Origin: Arthrinium phaeospermum
Taxonomy: Eukaryota > Ascomycota > Sordariomycetes > Amphisphaeriales > Apiosporaceae
Direction of reading: 5' to 3'
NCBI GenBank assembly: GCA_006503535.1
Contig: QYRS01000001.1
Coordinates: 3,224,001 to 3,288,000 of the forward strand
Length of the DNA stretch: 64,000 bases
The notes below the pieces were generated by a model that saw nothing but the letters and a program-made list of their open reading frames with translations, had not been told where the DNA came from and did not search any database. Both the position numbers and the translations under genes were made by a program. Of the stretch, positions 1-11,054 are shown piece by piece (the stretch's first letter is position 1; each line of letters starts with the position of its first letter).

Positions 1-2
1 CT

Positions 3-884
3 GACATTCCGTCGTGGGCCCCCGACTGGACCCGCCCCCTACGGAAAGATCCAGTGATGCTGAAAGGCCTTCCGGTACAGCGCTTCGAGGACGGAGAGTG
101 GGACGAGGCCAGCAATACCCTTACCCTGAAGTTCCTCCGGCTTCCTGCCTGGAAGGGACGGGAATGGGAAGCCGGCCTTCTCATCTTCGAACCACACCTC
201 GTGGACGGGCCGAGGTATCTCGTCTTCCCCTCCGATTCTCCGAATTGGATCATGACGGAAGGCCTTGCCAGAGACTTCCGTGCTGCTCACGAAGATGCAA
301 CGGCAGAAATGGGCGGCTTGCCCAACCTAAGTGAGGGTGGGCCCGAAACCTACGGACTGCCCCAGGTTCCCGTCCATTCCGCAGACCTGCGCTGTCGTCC
401 GGCGGGAACGGACACGTACACCCTGGAGGCGAGCAACTGCTCCGACACGCGGATGTTTTGGTCGCAGGTACCCGCCTCGACCGCCGTGCAAATGTTTACC
501 CTCACGATCACCGAGATGCACTGCTACAAGGTCCTAGGTCTGTTCACCAGCGAACCGACGGGCCAGTTGATCCCCAACGAGGAAAACGTCAACAATACCA
601 TGGTGGATCTGCTGCATCGGATCCGGGCCCTTCGACACCAAGAGCCTAGGGATCCCGAGCTCGAGGACCTCTGGATGAACGAGTACCGGGCTGGCAACCT
701 GGTGAGGATCGAGGCCTTGAAACAGTCTTCGGTACGCTTAAGGGTCACTATTAGCGAGCCGTATCCTAGTGAGAACGGGTTCAACTCGGTTCATCACCCG
801 GAGTTCGTCCGGGTCAACGACGGGCTCTGGAGGTTGCTGGTGCGGAATTACGTTCTGCAGGAGACGACTATCAAACTAATATAA
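3..884 (+). CDS. HET-domain (heterokaryon incompatibility) protein, C-terminal part
   Basis: The reading frame is open from the left edge to a TAA at 882-884, so the gene is cut at its 5' end. The first visible residues contain SWAPDW (about bases 12-29), the PSWxPDW-type motif that usually follows the N-terminal HET domain in fungal HET proteins. The remaining ~280 residues match the variable C-terminal half of such proteins and end at the I-K-L-I terminus. HET proteins act in allorecognition and regulated cell death between incompatible hyphae. The HET domain itself lies outside the window, so the assignment rests on this motif and on a second HET gene 8 kb away. No frameshift is seen. A start at the GTG or ATG near 54-57 is unlikely because the motif upstream is in frame. 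Confidence 0.62.
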   Translation, partial: DIPSWAPDWTRPLRKDPVMLKGLPVQRFEDGEWDEASNTLTLKFLRLPAWKGREWEAGLLIFEPHLVDGPRYLVFPSDSPNWIMTEGLARDFRAAHEDATAEMGGLPNLSEGGPETYGLPQVPVHSADLRCRPAGTDTYTLEASNCSDTRMFWSQVPASTAVQMFTLTITEMHCYKVLGLFTSEPTGQLIPNEENVNNTMVDLLHRIRALRHQEPRDPELEDLWMNEYRAGNLVRIEALKQSSVRLRVTISEPYPSENGFNSVHHPEFVRVNDGLWRLLVRNYVLQETTIKLI

Positions 885-1850
885 ATGTAGCTTCCGGATT
901 GCCTTTGCTACTTGATGCCTGTGATAATGACGTTTCTCAAACCCCCCTTTCCCCCCTTTCCCTTGTATTTTGGCTGCTCGCACGATGGGGATTCGCCAGG
1001 TGCATAACAAAGCCACTGAACCAGGCTGGAGAGCATATAAGACAATAATAGAAATAAAACAAAGCAAACTCAGGCAAGCAAACGTGCATACAACTTGATA
1101 ATTTGGGCTGTAGAATAAAGTAGTTACTCACCATCTTGTTTCGAGGTACAATATTGCTACTTCGCTGATTCGTAGCACATAGACATGTCTAGAGCATTAC
1201 CATAGCTGTAAGTTCTAAGGAATAAAGATGAACACTCTACGGACCCAATGAACCGAACTTCTTCATGGTTCCTTGAAGATGGGTTTGATCTGTTCGGATT
1301 TAGGGGTACATGAGTTTCGTCTCATTGATACGGGGCTCTACAAAGATAATACATCTAGTAGCTACCAGTGGGACGCTCAAATGATTGACGTCCCAACAAA
1401 GGAAAGCCTTGTGCAAGCACGGTCACAATGTTATTCGTTACATACTGAAAAGCGTCATCTGGAACTGTCCAGGGGGTGCTGCACACACCGATATCTGAGA
1501 CATGGTGGCTTAACCTACGATACTTCCACACAGCTCTGGCCATTGTACGCACAGACCTATGGCGAGGAGACGTTTTGGTTTATAAAGTTGTTTGGGATTC
1601 TAGTCAATATCGTATTCGCTACCATAAGGTTTTGTTTTCCCGTGATTTCTATTATCTTACCCAAGTGACTTCATCCCTGAATACCAGATCACACACGTGG
1701 CATCCTCTACCATTACTATAAAAGCAACATGACGAAAGACCAGAGGCAAGCACACCGCAGGATCGACCAAACCAATGCAAATACAGGAGGATCGAATAAG
1801 CTGCTAGCTTGCGGTATACAGAGTGCCGGCTTCATAATCTCTGAACCAGG
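885..1850. other. Intergenic region, AT-rich
   Basis: No convincing gene. A short open frame (1273-1668) has no recognisable domain and ordinary low-complexity composition. Likely 3' flank of the HET gene and 5' flank of the next gene. Confidence 0.5.
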
Positions 1851-2939
1851 ATGTTTCGAGAACCCCAGGACTCCTCCGCCTGTACCAGGAAGTCGAAATA
1901 CGGAGGCAATATCATCAGGTGCACATCAAAACGAAACGACTTCCTGGACGGATGTCGTATCACGAGCAAAAGTCTTGTCAGAAGCCACAAGCCAGCCCCT
2001 TTAAGGGTGGTGGGAGACGACCCGAACCTGTGCCACAAACACCAGCGGGGCCACTGCCCGTCCTGTCTTTTCTATCTCGATACCGACAAGGGGGTGTGGC
2101 AAAACGGCAGAGTCCTCCAAGATCCCAAAGTGGACTCGCCAGAGAGTTGGGCTGAGCAGCCACTACTTGGCGGCAACGCCGTCTTCAAGACTGCCGCTCA
2201 CCATCCGAGGGCTTTTGATAAACCACGACGAGGCGCTATATCAAAAGTCCAAGGTCCTACGGAAGAGACTCCGCCACTATTTGGTACTGACTCGGTCCCT
2301 GATAAGTTCTGGTTCGTCTATTGTCCACAGTGCCAGCTCGCCTACCTGGTTGGTAGCGAAGGTCACAAGGAAGCGTCAAATCACCCGGCTCATCTTGCTC
2401 AGTCAGAACCACAACAGCGCTACGTTACCGTCTTCATCGACGGAGAAAGTACAAAGATCGTCACCAAAGACGGCGAGGACGATCGATGGAACGGTCGGTT
2501 CTCCGCCTACTATGGTCCCAACTCCCGGTTTAACGGCGGTGCCATCATGAGCGCATATAGCGACGAGTCACACCTATTGTACGTGGCACTGAGCAACACA
2601 TTGGCGCACTTCGCGGACCAGGTGCCCCAGCGGAGACGACGAGAAATCGAGGACTCCGCCATCACCAATAGCCACCGGTTTCTGCGTGACTGCTCCGTGT
2701 TCCGGCTGCTCGTGCTCGTGGGGCCCGGGCTGCACAAGTTCATGCCGCTGATCGGGCCTACGTCACGGGGGGTGGCGGAGACGGAGACGCTTCTGGCGGC
2801 GCAGAAGGTCAAGTGGCGGTGGAATGTGGCGAGGCAGACGGCTAAGGACTCGATTGAATCCGAGGTAAGAAATCTGGCGGAGATGGGGATTTTGGTTGAG
2901 TGGTATGATTTTGAAGGAACGCTATGTCCATTACCGTGA
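1851..2939 (+). CDS. Hypothetical protein, possibly a degenerate RNase H-like fold
   Basis: Uninterrupted 362-residue frame starting at ATG 1851. An N-terminal Cys/His patch (LCHKHQRGHCPSC, about residues 59-71) is followed by a region with the feel of fungal RNase H-like proteins: VTVFIDG (about residue 192) recalls the first strand with its Asp, an YYGPNSRFNGG segment recalls the following loop, and a late VEWYDFE recalls the last strand. The usual downstream acidic residues are not obvious, so the active site may be lost. I recognise no specific family with certainty. The first ~50 residues are less protein-like and the true start could lie downstream. The position between two HET genes suggests an accessory-region gene. 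Confidence 0.5.
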   Translation: MFREPQDSSACTRKSKYGGNIIRCTSKRNDFLDGCRITSKSLVRSHKPAPLRVVGDDPNLCHKHQRGHCPSCLFYLDTDKGVWQNGRVLQDPKVDSPESWAEQPLLGGNAVFKTAAHHPRAFDKPRRGAISKVQGPTEETPPLFGTDSVPDKFWFVYCPQCQLAYLVGSEGHKEASNHPAHLAQSEPQQRYVTVFIDGESTKIVTKDGEDDRWNGRFSAYYGPNSRFNGGAIMSAYSDESHLLYVALSNTLAHFADQVPQRRRREIEDSAITNSHRFLRDCSVFRLLVLVGPGLHKFMPLIGPTSRGVAETETLLAAQKVKWRWNVARQTAKDSIESEVRNLAEMGILVEWYDFEGTLCPLP

Positions 2940-3537
2940 GTGCCTCGGGAATCGTCATAGTTTAGCGGTGTTGTGAATGGCCATATGCCCTTGGAAAGGG
3001 TCTAGGCGCAGTTACTTGTGTGGGTCGAACGAAGTATCTACTTACTTAGGAAGGAGTGCCTGGTAGTCTGTAAACAGTGAGGCGATAATGCAAGTTTGGA
3101 TCCATAGTATTTTGCCCGCACCTGTTTGCTTGGGTATATCGCACTTGCTCGCGCAAGTATATCATTTGATGTTTGTTAGAGAAGTACCTGCAGCATTTAC
3201 TTCATCAGGACTTTTGACTCGAACGTCACTGCCGTACCCATAATCCTTCAGCCAATCGTCCCAAGACACTTGCTTGCGGCTCATCAAAAAGCGGTGGTGC
3301 CTTCCCGTTTCCAATGAGTCCTAGAGCAATGCCCTGCCCACGCCATGCAAGACGTAAACGCCCCGTTCTCTTCAATCTCAATTCACTTTTGCAAGTCTTC
3401 TCAGAACCATCCCCAGCTTCATTACATCGTCACTTTGGCACACAAACAGCTTGGCCGCCGCTTTGGAGTCTTTATCATTGCCGTAATACCCATCAGCTTC
3501 TTACACTATCACATTTCTTTTCAAGCACTCCGACAAG
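2940..3537. other. Intergenic region
   Basis: No gene recognised. The last ~200 bases before 3538 are rich in C and T and probably contain the promoter and leader of the downstream membrane-protein gene. Confidence 0.45.
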
Positions 3538-4340
3538 ATGGCCCAGCAACCCAACCTCCATGATCTTGGCGAAGATGAGAAGGGCGTGCCTGGACCTCCG
3601 CCCGTCTCTTCTAGCCACCGTCCCACAATGTCAGAGACAACAATCCCCGTCGATCTTGGCCACACCGAGAAGGAATACGACTCTACATCTTCCAACGCTG
3701 AATCCGTCGAGAAGGCTGTGCTACGTATGTACCAAAACGCATCCAAGTTTGATTGCACATCCAACTCGATCGCACACTGACCTATACTACACATATGACA
3801 GTCCAGGAACTCCAGAGCCTAAGAGAACGGCGCCGTCAGTTTGTCGAAGACTGGGTAGTTGAGATGCAGGCCTCCATGCTCAAAGACCTTCCAACCTCGT
3901 ATCATTTCGATCCAGACGCCATCCTCCAGTTGAAGACCTGGCTCCTCGGCGACTTTGATTCGCCGGGTCATCGCAGCGACGACTTTAAAGTCCAGTTGAG
4001 TACGAGACTCTCCAAAGCTCTCAAGCCGTCCAGCGACGACCTCGAACCCGAATCTTTACCCCAGTTACTTTTGGGCCAGTTGCTCAACACCATAGCGGTT
4101 TCGACAATGGTGTACCTCTCTTATATCACGATATTCAGATCATTTGAATTCTATTGGTACGACAAGATGATCCTGGCGGCGGGAAACATACCATACTGCA
4201 TCTGGAATCTTTCACAGTACTCAGATCGTACGGGATGGTTTTTCAGGGGCCTTCTCGCATGGATCATTTTCTACGCTTTGTTCATGTCCGTCCTAATCAC
4301 CAATGACCTTTGGGTGCACTTCCGCCTTGGAAGTTTGTAG
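3538..4340 (+). CDS. Small two-exon membrane protein of unknown function
   Basis: Exon 1 is 3538-3724 and exon 2 is 3802-4340. The intron 3725-3801 has donor GTATGT and acceptor ACAG and joins phase 1 exactly (C + TC), giving about 241 residues. The N-terminal ~60 residues are polar and Pro/Ser/Glu-rich. The middle is charged and helical, with QSLRERRRQFVEDWVVEM just after the junction. The C-terminal third carries two or three hydrophobic stretches, TIAVSTMVYLSYITIF and GLLAWIIFYALFMSVLI, that look like membrane segments. No domain family is recognised. It lies in the HET-rich accessory region. The intact frame and clean splice junction support a real gene. Confidence 0.6.
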
Positions 4341-4817
4341 ATACTTGAGGAATCACGTACCTAGCGATCTGGAAGTCTTGCAAGTTGCAGAGGACAGGGT
4401 AGAAGAAGCGTAACAATATTGTTTCCGAGGTTGGCTGTCAAAGGGGCGCATCAGTCGAACACCAACAAACAAAGAGCTTACAAATTGTATTGTCTTGAAC
4501 TATGGATAAAGACGTATAAGGAGAGAAGAATACACCTTTGTTCTCTACAAACGCATAGTGTTCATTGTGTCGCTGGTGGTCAGGCCTACATAAGCCACTG
4601 CCTTCACGTCTCGATGATGTCCTCTCGACTCCTCAGCATACTCCTCCAATTACCTCCACAGACCACACACACATCACCAGCCAGGAGCTCAGGTACAGAG
4701 TAAGTTGAAGCATTACATCTTCCATTTTCTTTTGAATCATCCGTGAGAGAAGAAGCATCCGCATTCCTCTCACCCAGTCAACCTCGAAAGAAAAAAGAAA
4801 ACCAAAAGGAATAGAAG
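4341..4817. other. Intergenic region
   Basis: No gene recognised. The purine-rich stretch at about 4785-4815 directly precedes the next start codon and is probably its leader. Confidence 0.4.
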
Positions 4818-5441
4818 ATGGACCGCTTTCAAGAACTTACTTATCTGTGTGGTTGCAAGGAGGGCAGGTTCATGAGCCGGGCGAACTACGAGCCCGCGGC
4901 CGCCCCCGACACCGTCTGCGACAAGTGCCGCAGGCCGGGCGACTTTGGCTTCCAGCAGTGGTCCTGGACGGCCGTCGCCCCCAAGCGAGGAGGACCCGGG
5001 GCCGGACGTGAGTATGACGAGATGATGATGTTCCTGTCGGGACTGGTGCCCCAGCTCGACCAGATGAGCATCGCGGACGTGGAAACCGTGGTCAACCGCA
5101 CCGCGACCCAGCTGCGGATCGACGGGTTCCAGCTTTTTAACAAATACTGCCAGATTGACGCCGACGCGGTCGGAGACCGCGCCAAGCGCGAGATCGCCCA
5201 ATTTGTCCGTTCCCAGATGAAGCAAATTCATCAGCAGCAGCAGCAGCAGCAGCAGGAGGAGAAGCAGCAGCAGCAGACGCGGGAGAAGCAGCAACAGCAG
5301 AAGCGGGAGAAGCAGCAACAGGCGGGTGCTGTCGGCGTCGACGCCCGCCGCTCCAAGAACCGCCATGCGCCTCCTCGCCCCGTCGATCGTAAGCAGCCCA
5401 AGACCAATGTGTTCCCGGTAGGTGCTGATGGCTTCTTCTAA
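4818..5441 (+). CDS. Hypothetical protein with Cys motifs and a polyglutamine coiled tract
   Basis: Uninterrupted 207-residue frame. The N-terminus has a compact Cys pattern (LCGCKEG near residues 10-16 and VCDKCRRPG near residues 33-41) that could bind a metal. A predicted helical middle (about residues 65-130) is followed by a Gln/Glu/Lys-rich low-complexity coiled region (about residues 133-168) built on a (CAG)8 run at 5232-5255 and interrupted CAG repeats to about 5325. The basic C-terminus ends near F-F. No named family is recognised. Polyglutamine tracts are common in fungal regulatory proteins but do not define function. The CAG run may vary in length between strains. Confidence 0.55.
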   Translation: MDRFQELTYLCGCKEGRFMSRANYEPAAAPDTVCDKCRRPGDFGFQQWSWTAVAPKRGGPGAGREYDEMMMFLSGLVPQLDQMSIADVETVVNRTATQLRIDGFQLFNKYCQIDADAVGDRAKREIAQFVRSQMKQIHQQQQQQQQEEKQQQQTREKQQQQKREKQQQAGAVGVDARRSKNRHAPPRPVDRKQPKTNVFPVGADGFF

Positions 5442-8400
5442 TCAATGGTCTATGAGGGAGGAAAGGAAAGGTAAGTCAATAGAGGTAAGTCGGTGGAGAT
5501 CTGGTAGAAATCTCGTCATTGGACAAAACCGTAGCCGTAGCTGTAGCCATTTTGGCCGGAAGGAGTCTAATGCAAAAGGCTGGTACTATTGTAGTAAATT
5601 GCGGTGCTCTTCTCGTGAATATTGTGCCTTCATTTCAGATATGCGATGATTTGTCGTTTCCTTGCCAATATCGAGTTCGAAACGATGCGTGCAGTCCGCG
5701 AATGATGGAGTTCGCGCACGCCACTGTAATGCAGTACCAGAGGCCAATTTACAGCGGTCATAGCGTGCTCAACGACAGCGGGGAATGGCCAAAGTCCCCC
5801 GCCCCGCTGTCGACGGTTTTACTGATGGCGATTAACACTCGTGCTCGAAATCGAATTCTAGCAGACGGGAGCTGAATGTTGAAAAAGGGAAATTCTTTAG
5901 ACGGCGAGAAAGGTGAGTTCGACACCAACAACAGTATGTTGGGGGTAAGGCGAAACCCCGAGTTCTCGTTCTGGGCTGCCTCAAGCAGCTATCCCCTTGA
6001 TTGCCAAATACCGCATTAGTTGTGGGGACAGCTTTTGGTCGAATTAGAATATCAGATATAGTCGGATGGTGAGAGTTGACGCCGTCGAGGACTTGTGACG
6101 CGCGCAGGTAACAATAGAAGTTGAAGTATAGACTCGCCCCACAACTAATGCGGTATTTGGCAATCAAGGGGATAGTCCTTTGTTTGCTACGGGTTTCGGG
6201 GATGCAAGCCGAGGGTGGGTTGAGGGCCTGCAAACTTCAGGGCACTGTAAGGTGTTTTCCTCTTTTTAACTGCGGCTCTGCGGTCTGTCGAGTCCAGATG
6301 ACCAGCTTGGAGTCATTGCGAGTTATCGCCGTGCATTGGGATTTTCGCCGATGTGACGCTGCTTCGTCATACGCCAAACGTTTTCCTTTGTCTATGTTTG
6401 TTGGTGCGAATGTTTTCCTTTATTTGAAGTTTGCTCGACAAGGAACAGCCCACTATGTTGGTAGTTGGGAGTTCGGGGGGCGCCTCCGCCTCCCATGACC
6501 TGCATATCTTCCAGGGCACAGGCTCCTTAGGGCGCTTTGTTGCAGAAGCCGGCAGTGGATCCGAACCCCTGCCCAATGCGTGGCCTCCCACACCACCATC
6601 TTTCAACCTCACGAACGAGCAAACTTGGTGAGAATGGTCCTATAAGCGCGATGCCTTTGGATATGTTTTCTCGAAAATGTGCAAACACGGAATCTATTGC
6701 CAGTGAAGACTAGGATGACCCTGTAGATGAATAGCATTGCCCCAAAGAGACCTGCAACATCCAACCCATGGGTGTCCTGTTTTCCCGAGTCTGCGCTTGC
6801 CGCAACCGTGTCGAACGCAACGAAAACACCAGTCTTTGTCTTCAAGTACTGTAGATTTGGACCGGAGGAGGAATAAATTGCGTATGCTTCCCCGTTAGCT
6901 AGAATATCAATTCTTAGTATCATGCTGCATCATTCGGCTTTGGTGCTCTCTAGTCATGTTGACTGTAGAACAGTCTTCGCGACTACGTGCCATTGCTCAG
7001 GGGTCAGATTCGGACCATCATGCAGTACGCCCAACTCTCGGATCAGATAATGCATACGATTCTGGTTTCCCTGAAGGGTGTGCGTACACTTGATGCATGT
7101 TTGCTCTTCGAGAAGAGTCAGCTGCACCGACTGGTAGCCTGCTATTAGTCGTCGTCCTCGGAATACCCCTGAACCTGACCAAACCCGCTGTTGTTTGCAC
7201 CTTCAGTCGAGTCTAGTCACCAAGTCTGGAGCACGTTTTCTTTGTTCATATACACTCATATCGTAACATATTTCTTTCCTCTCATACAATTTGGCCAATA
7301 CCAGGACGTTTCGCCGTGGATGACCACTACGACTATGGGGGCACTGTTGGGGGCCAGCAAACATATCCTTTGTTCTCGACATCTCGTGATAGCTCTGCTA
7401 TGGATACAGTGGCAATACTGCCCTCCAGCGAGTTTCCAACAGTCACGCACAAACATTTTCTTTGTTTGCATCGTAGGCAGGATGGCTCTCAAGTTGGGCT
7501 TTATAATGCTCACCATGACTCGAAGTCATGGCTGGGGAGATGCTTTATTGCGGTCTGGCTCACACCTATACACACGACCAGCAAAGCAACTCCCACCAGC
7601 CCATTACACTGTGGACGAGTGTCTCATCCCTCGTCACGTATTGTGAACATCTTGCTGTTGACAGGCCCCTATCACAAGCTCCTACGACAGTAGTTGAGCT
7701 AGGTCCTCCTTCCTGCCCACACACATACACCAGCTACAGGAGTCGAGTCGAATCAGCCCTCCTCCTGCTCAGTCACGGCGTCTCCTACCATCGAGCCGCC
7801 CACTACGCATACACACACAGGGGTTGAGCCCAGGCCAACACTCCCCCTGAAACCGAGCATACTGTTGCTCGAAGAAAGTCAGTCCTACGTGCTAAGCAAC
7901 ACAACAGCACGCCCGTCCCTGGTCAGTCCCCCCTTTCCACTGGACGGCTAGCAACTGCTGCGAAGAAAACAGTCATCCCTGCTAAAGACTGTTTGCTACT
8001 TGCTCGACTTGACTCTTGGTCTGTTCTTTGATCGTTGGTCATTCTTTGTCACCGACTTCTAGATATCGAGCATTTAAACCGCAGTAGTTTGGCCCGGACC
8101 GGCCTCGACTTCTTCGTAGGACCAACAGCATTTTAACAAAAAGGCACAAGTGGACGAATACGTCCCAGGCACACTTTCTTGTATCTAGGCAGGCGGCGCA
8201 AACGTATCTTCAGCTACAGGAATGGAAGGAACAACGACATACAGCCAGGATCAATCCTCTATGGACTATGAAATGTCAGCCCACTCTAGAGTTATCGACC
8301 CTGACAGCACGCAGCAAGGGGTGAGCGCATCATCTCCAACAGGGGTACAGCTTGTCTGCTTTATCTATTATCCACCGCTCTGCCATTGTAAGTGTATGCA

Positions 8401-8579
8401 TGGCAGGCTACTACAACAGAATGAGATTGATTGGGGGTACAATATGTGCCGCGAGTGTCTCGAAAACATTTACGATGGTCAAAATGGGTGTGGTTAAATT
8501 TGCACATCTAGCTTTAGGTGCTTCTAGCATGCGAATATAGAGACATAAACACACCGTTGTATTTATCTATACCAATAAC
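5442..8579. other. Gene-poor 3.1 kb region
   Basis: Only short unsupported open frames are present. The longest lack recognisable motifs. A 91-residue frame at 8222-8497 has a Cys cluster (CHCKCMHG) but nothing else to support it. The clear structure is the inverted repeat at 5989-6175, listed separately. The stretch could be relic or non-coding accessory DNA. Confidence 0.45.
5989..6175. repeat. Perfect 39-bp inverted repeat with 109-bp spacer
   Basis: Bases 5989-6027 (starting CTATCCCCTTGATTGCC) are the exact reverse complement of 6137-6175 (ending GCAATCAAGGGGATAG). The spacer is 6028-6136. The arms do not extend beyond 39 bp. The arrangement could be a foldback or MITE-like relic, a hairpin transcript, or a chimeric assembly join. 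No target-site duplication was identified. Confidence 0.85.
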
Positions 8580-10451
8580 TCAACATATTGTGATCCTCTG
8601 TGGTATATATTTGGTGAACGCGTGGTCTAAATATTTTCCCAGGATGATTCCATTTCCCCAATCCTCAATACTCGAATTCCCCATTGGAGTGAACATCCCT
8701 CGGGATGACCTGAAGCACTGCCCGACCAGCTTGTAGAAACCTCTCTCCGGACAAGGCCTTAGGATCATCTCGCAGCATATACCACGTATAGATCCTACTA
8801 CGTCGCCGCTTTGAGGTTGCAAATCCGCCTGTTCCATGATACCGACAGATCCGCTGGCGCCGACGAATATGGACTTATCCTTAATGCTTTTCGCCACAGA
8901 TCGCCAGAGTTCGATAATAGCAGTGTTCATATCTAGACTGTTGAGAGTTCCTGGTGAGAGAAGAGATTCCTCTGAAGTCTCCTTGCCTTGGCGAACGGAC
9001 ACCGCCCCAGCGGAAGGGTAGATTTCGTTGTCTAGGATCAGCTGGTGCCAAGAAGAACCGTCAGTCCCAATCATGGAAAAGTCGTATCGAAGGATGAGCT
9101 CCTTGATGAAGCGTTTGGCATCTTCTGCAGAGATAAAATTATGCTTCTGGGTGCTTTCATAGAGCCATTCAGATGCCGAGCAGAGAAGTTCCTCGACACA
9201 ATCCACGGCATCATCTTGTTTCGAATCCAAGGGTGCGGCGAACCCTGGTTCATCAATGACGTCGAATTGAAGGAAGTCAGTCTGCAGGTACCACTCATTG
9301 TTTTCTCTGCAAAAGACCATATTGGGTTTCACTTGCCGGAGTGGCAAGGCATGGGCCGGCCTATGCCTCCAGTCCGGCACCCAAGAAGGAAGATCAAGCG
9401 CTTTTCCGGACCTGAATTGAAGGCAATTCATCGACATATCCTCTTCGAGTAGGTATTTCCCAAACTCCATAAGTACTTGACGGATAGGCTTGCTATAGTC
9501 CGGAAGGAGATGCGTAGGCAAGGTACCGCCCTCCAGTAGCCCGAGAACGGCGTATATTTGGTCTCTTGGGTCAGTAGCTCTGAGTACACCTGCTCCGTTC
9601 TTCAGGAACGTAAAGAGTTGTTCCGTAATGTTCTTCCTACCATGTCGGAGCTGCTGATCGTACCCAACACACATCATGACATGATGCATCGCGGGCGGAT
9701 GGAATCGAAGAAACTTCAGGGATCCGTGTTCGGGCGGTAGAGCAAGCCATCTCGTGGACGCTGAGCGGAGACGAAAGTACGACATCTGAATATTGCCGCA
9801 CCAGAAGACTGGTAGCAGCTCAGGCTTCTTATCGGATGCGAACGACCATCTTGGCCACCGTACAGCGACTTCTTGTAACACCCAGGAGCGCTCAAACCAC
9901 TGGTGCTGCCAGAGGAACTCGTTCAACCGTTTCTGCTTGTTCCAGAGCTCGGTGTAGCCGTAGCGTGCTACTATTTTGTTGAAACCGTCTTTCGAACTCA
10001 GTTCGAGGACATAGTCGACCACGGATTGGACGGCTGCCTCGGACCATGGTAGATACTCTCCCAGCCAGATAAGAACTTGAGAGGCGTGCTTATAGATCTC
10101 TGCCATTTTCTGAATCTCATGGCTGCGCTCGGCCAGATTCGATTGGTTGATACACAGACTGTCGATCCAGAGTCTTCGCGGGCTATCTGTCTTCCTCATG
10201 CGCTGGAGTCCGTTGAAGAGGTTCCTGGTCACTGGGTACGACTTGCCGTCCAAGAGAATAGAATTCGTGATAGAAGCCTCGCCCCAGCAATATGATAGAG
10301 CCTCGTAGTCACGTGTAGTCTCCATGTCAATGTGCTCAAGCACACATTCCACCGGGTCGCCATATTCGCCGGGAAGCAAATTGACGATGCGTATCTCAGT
10401 CAAACTATCACCCAAGGGGTGATGAGGCGAGATGCCTTTGAAACGTTCCAT
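8580..10451 (-). CDS. HET-domain (heterokaryon incompatibility) protein
   Basis: A 623-residue uninterrupted frame. I chose ATG 10451 (MERFKG) because the frame upstream offers only a TTG. The N-terminal HET domain is clear: EIRIVNLLPGE near residue 22, YEALSYCWGE near residue 51, then RLWIDSLCINQ (about residues 92-102), EIQKMAEIY and VLIWLGE. These are the classic HET sub-motifs. LDLPSWVPDW near residue 350 is the conserved motif downstream of the domain. The C-terminal half is variable. Function by family: sensing non-self in vegetative incompatibility and triggering cell death after hyphal fusion. Together with the partial HET gene at the left edge it marks this end as accessory, fast-evolving DNA. 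No frameshift is seen. Confidence 0.92.
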   Translation of the reverse strand: MERFKGISPHHPLGDSLTEIRIVNLLPGEYGDPVECVLEHIDMETTRDYEALSYCWGEASITNSILLDGKSYPVTRNLFNGLQRMRKTDSPRRLWIDSLCINQSNLAERSHEIQKMAEIYKHASQVLIWLGEYLPWSEAAVQSVVDYVLELSSKDGFNKIVARYGYTELWNKQKRLNEFLWQHQWFERSWVLQEVAVRWPRWSFASDKKPELLPVFWCGNIQMSYFRLRSASTRWLALPPEHGSLKFLRFHPPAMHHVMMCVGYDQQLRHGRKNITEQLFTFLKNGAGVLRATDPRDQIYAVLGLLEGGTLPTHLLPDYSKPIRQVLMEFGKYLLEEDMSMNCLQFRSGKALDLPSWVPDWRHRPAHALPLRQVKPNMVFCRENNEWYLQTDFLQFDVIDEPGFAAPLDSKQDDAVDCVEELLCSASEWLYESTQKHNFISAEDAKRFIKELILRYDFSMIGTDGSSWHQLILDNEIYPSAGAVSVRQGKETSEESLLSPGTLNSLDMNTAIIELWRSVAKSIKDKSIFVGASGSVGIMEQADLQPQSGDVVGSIRGICCEMILRPCPERGFYKLVGQCFRSSRGMFTPMGNSSIEDWGNGIILGKYLDHAFTKYIPQRITIC

Positions 10452-11054
10452 AGCCAGTGAAGGACAGTAGTTTGAAGTCAACCTTCTATTGTCGCCTCTC
10501 GGTGTTCTCAATACAATCAAGATAGAGTCAGGATGTAAAGGATAAGGGATGGAAGAGAGCGAGATCCCAGAGCTCCCAGATCATCTCGGGCGCCATCACC
10601 GTTGATCGGCCCGCACCCGCCCAGTTTGTGTGGGACGAGACGATGCAGTTGGTGCTCCCTGCAGCGCAAGGCAATCCAGCATCGCAACGTGATTCGACAG
10701 CGAGGTGCCTTGTCATGCACGACTTAGCCCCCTCGAGGCGTTCAATCAGAGAATAGCCAATCGAAACGGCCACGCGGCAGCACAGCCAGCTCAGAGGTGC
10801 GACCAAGTAGAAAAAAAGCCCCAGGCGACGCAGACGCTAATGCCAAACGAGTTGTTGCCTTGCTTCGAGTGCGACGCCCTTTCCCCCGTAAATGAAGTCG
10901 GTGTGCAGGCAATATGGGAAACAATATTGGCAGTAAGGAGATATTGATTCGAAATTGGAAGTAATATTATTGTTTAATTCAATTCAGTTTACATCATGTT
11001 CTGGTCATTACCGAAATTAACTCGGACACATTCGTTAGTGGGTATCGTTACAGC
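10452..11054. other. Intergenic region between convergent flanks
   Basis: Holds the likely promoter of the minus-strand HET gene on its left and the 3' flank of the minus-strand P450 on its right. No gene recognised. Confidence 0.45.

Noticed and set aside
1273..1721. Short open frames upstream of the RNase H-like gene
   Set aside because: Two overlapping frames of ordinary composition without motif, intron signal or plausible product.
4770..5366. Minus-strand frame with a long leucine run, membrane-like
   Set aside because: The Leu run is the antisense of the CAG (Gln) repeat, not a membrane protein.
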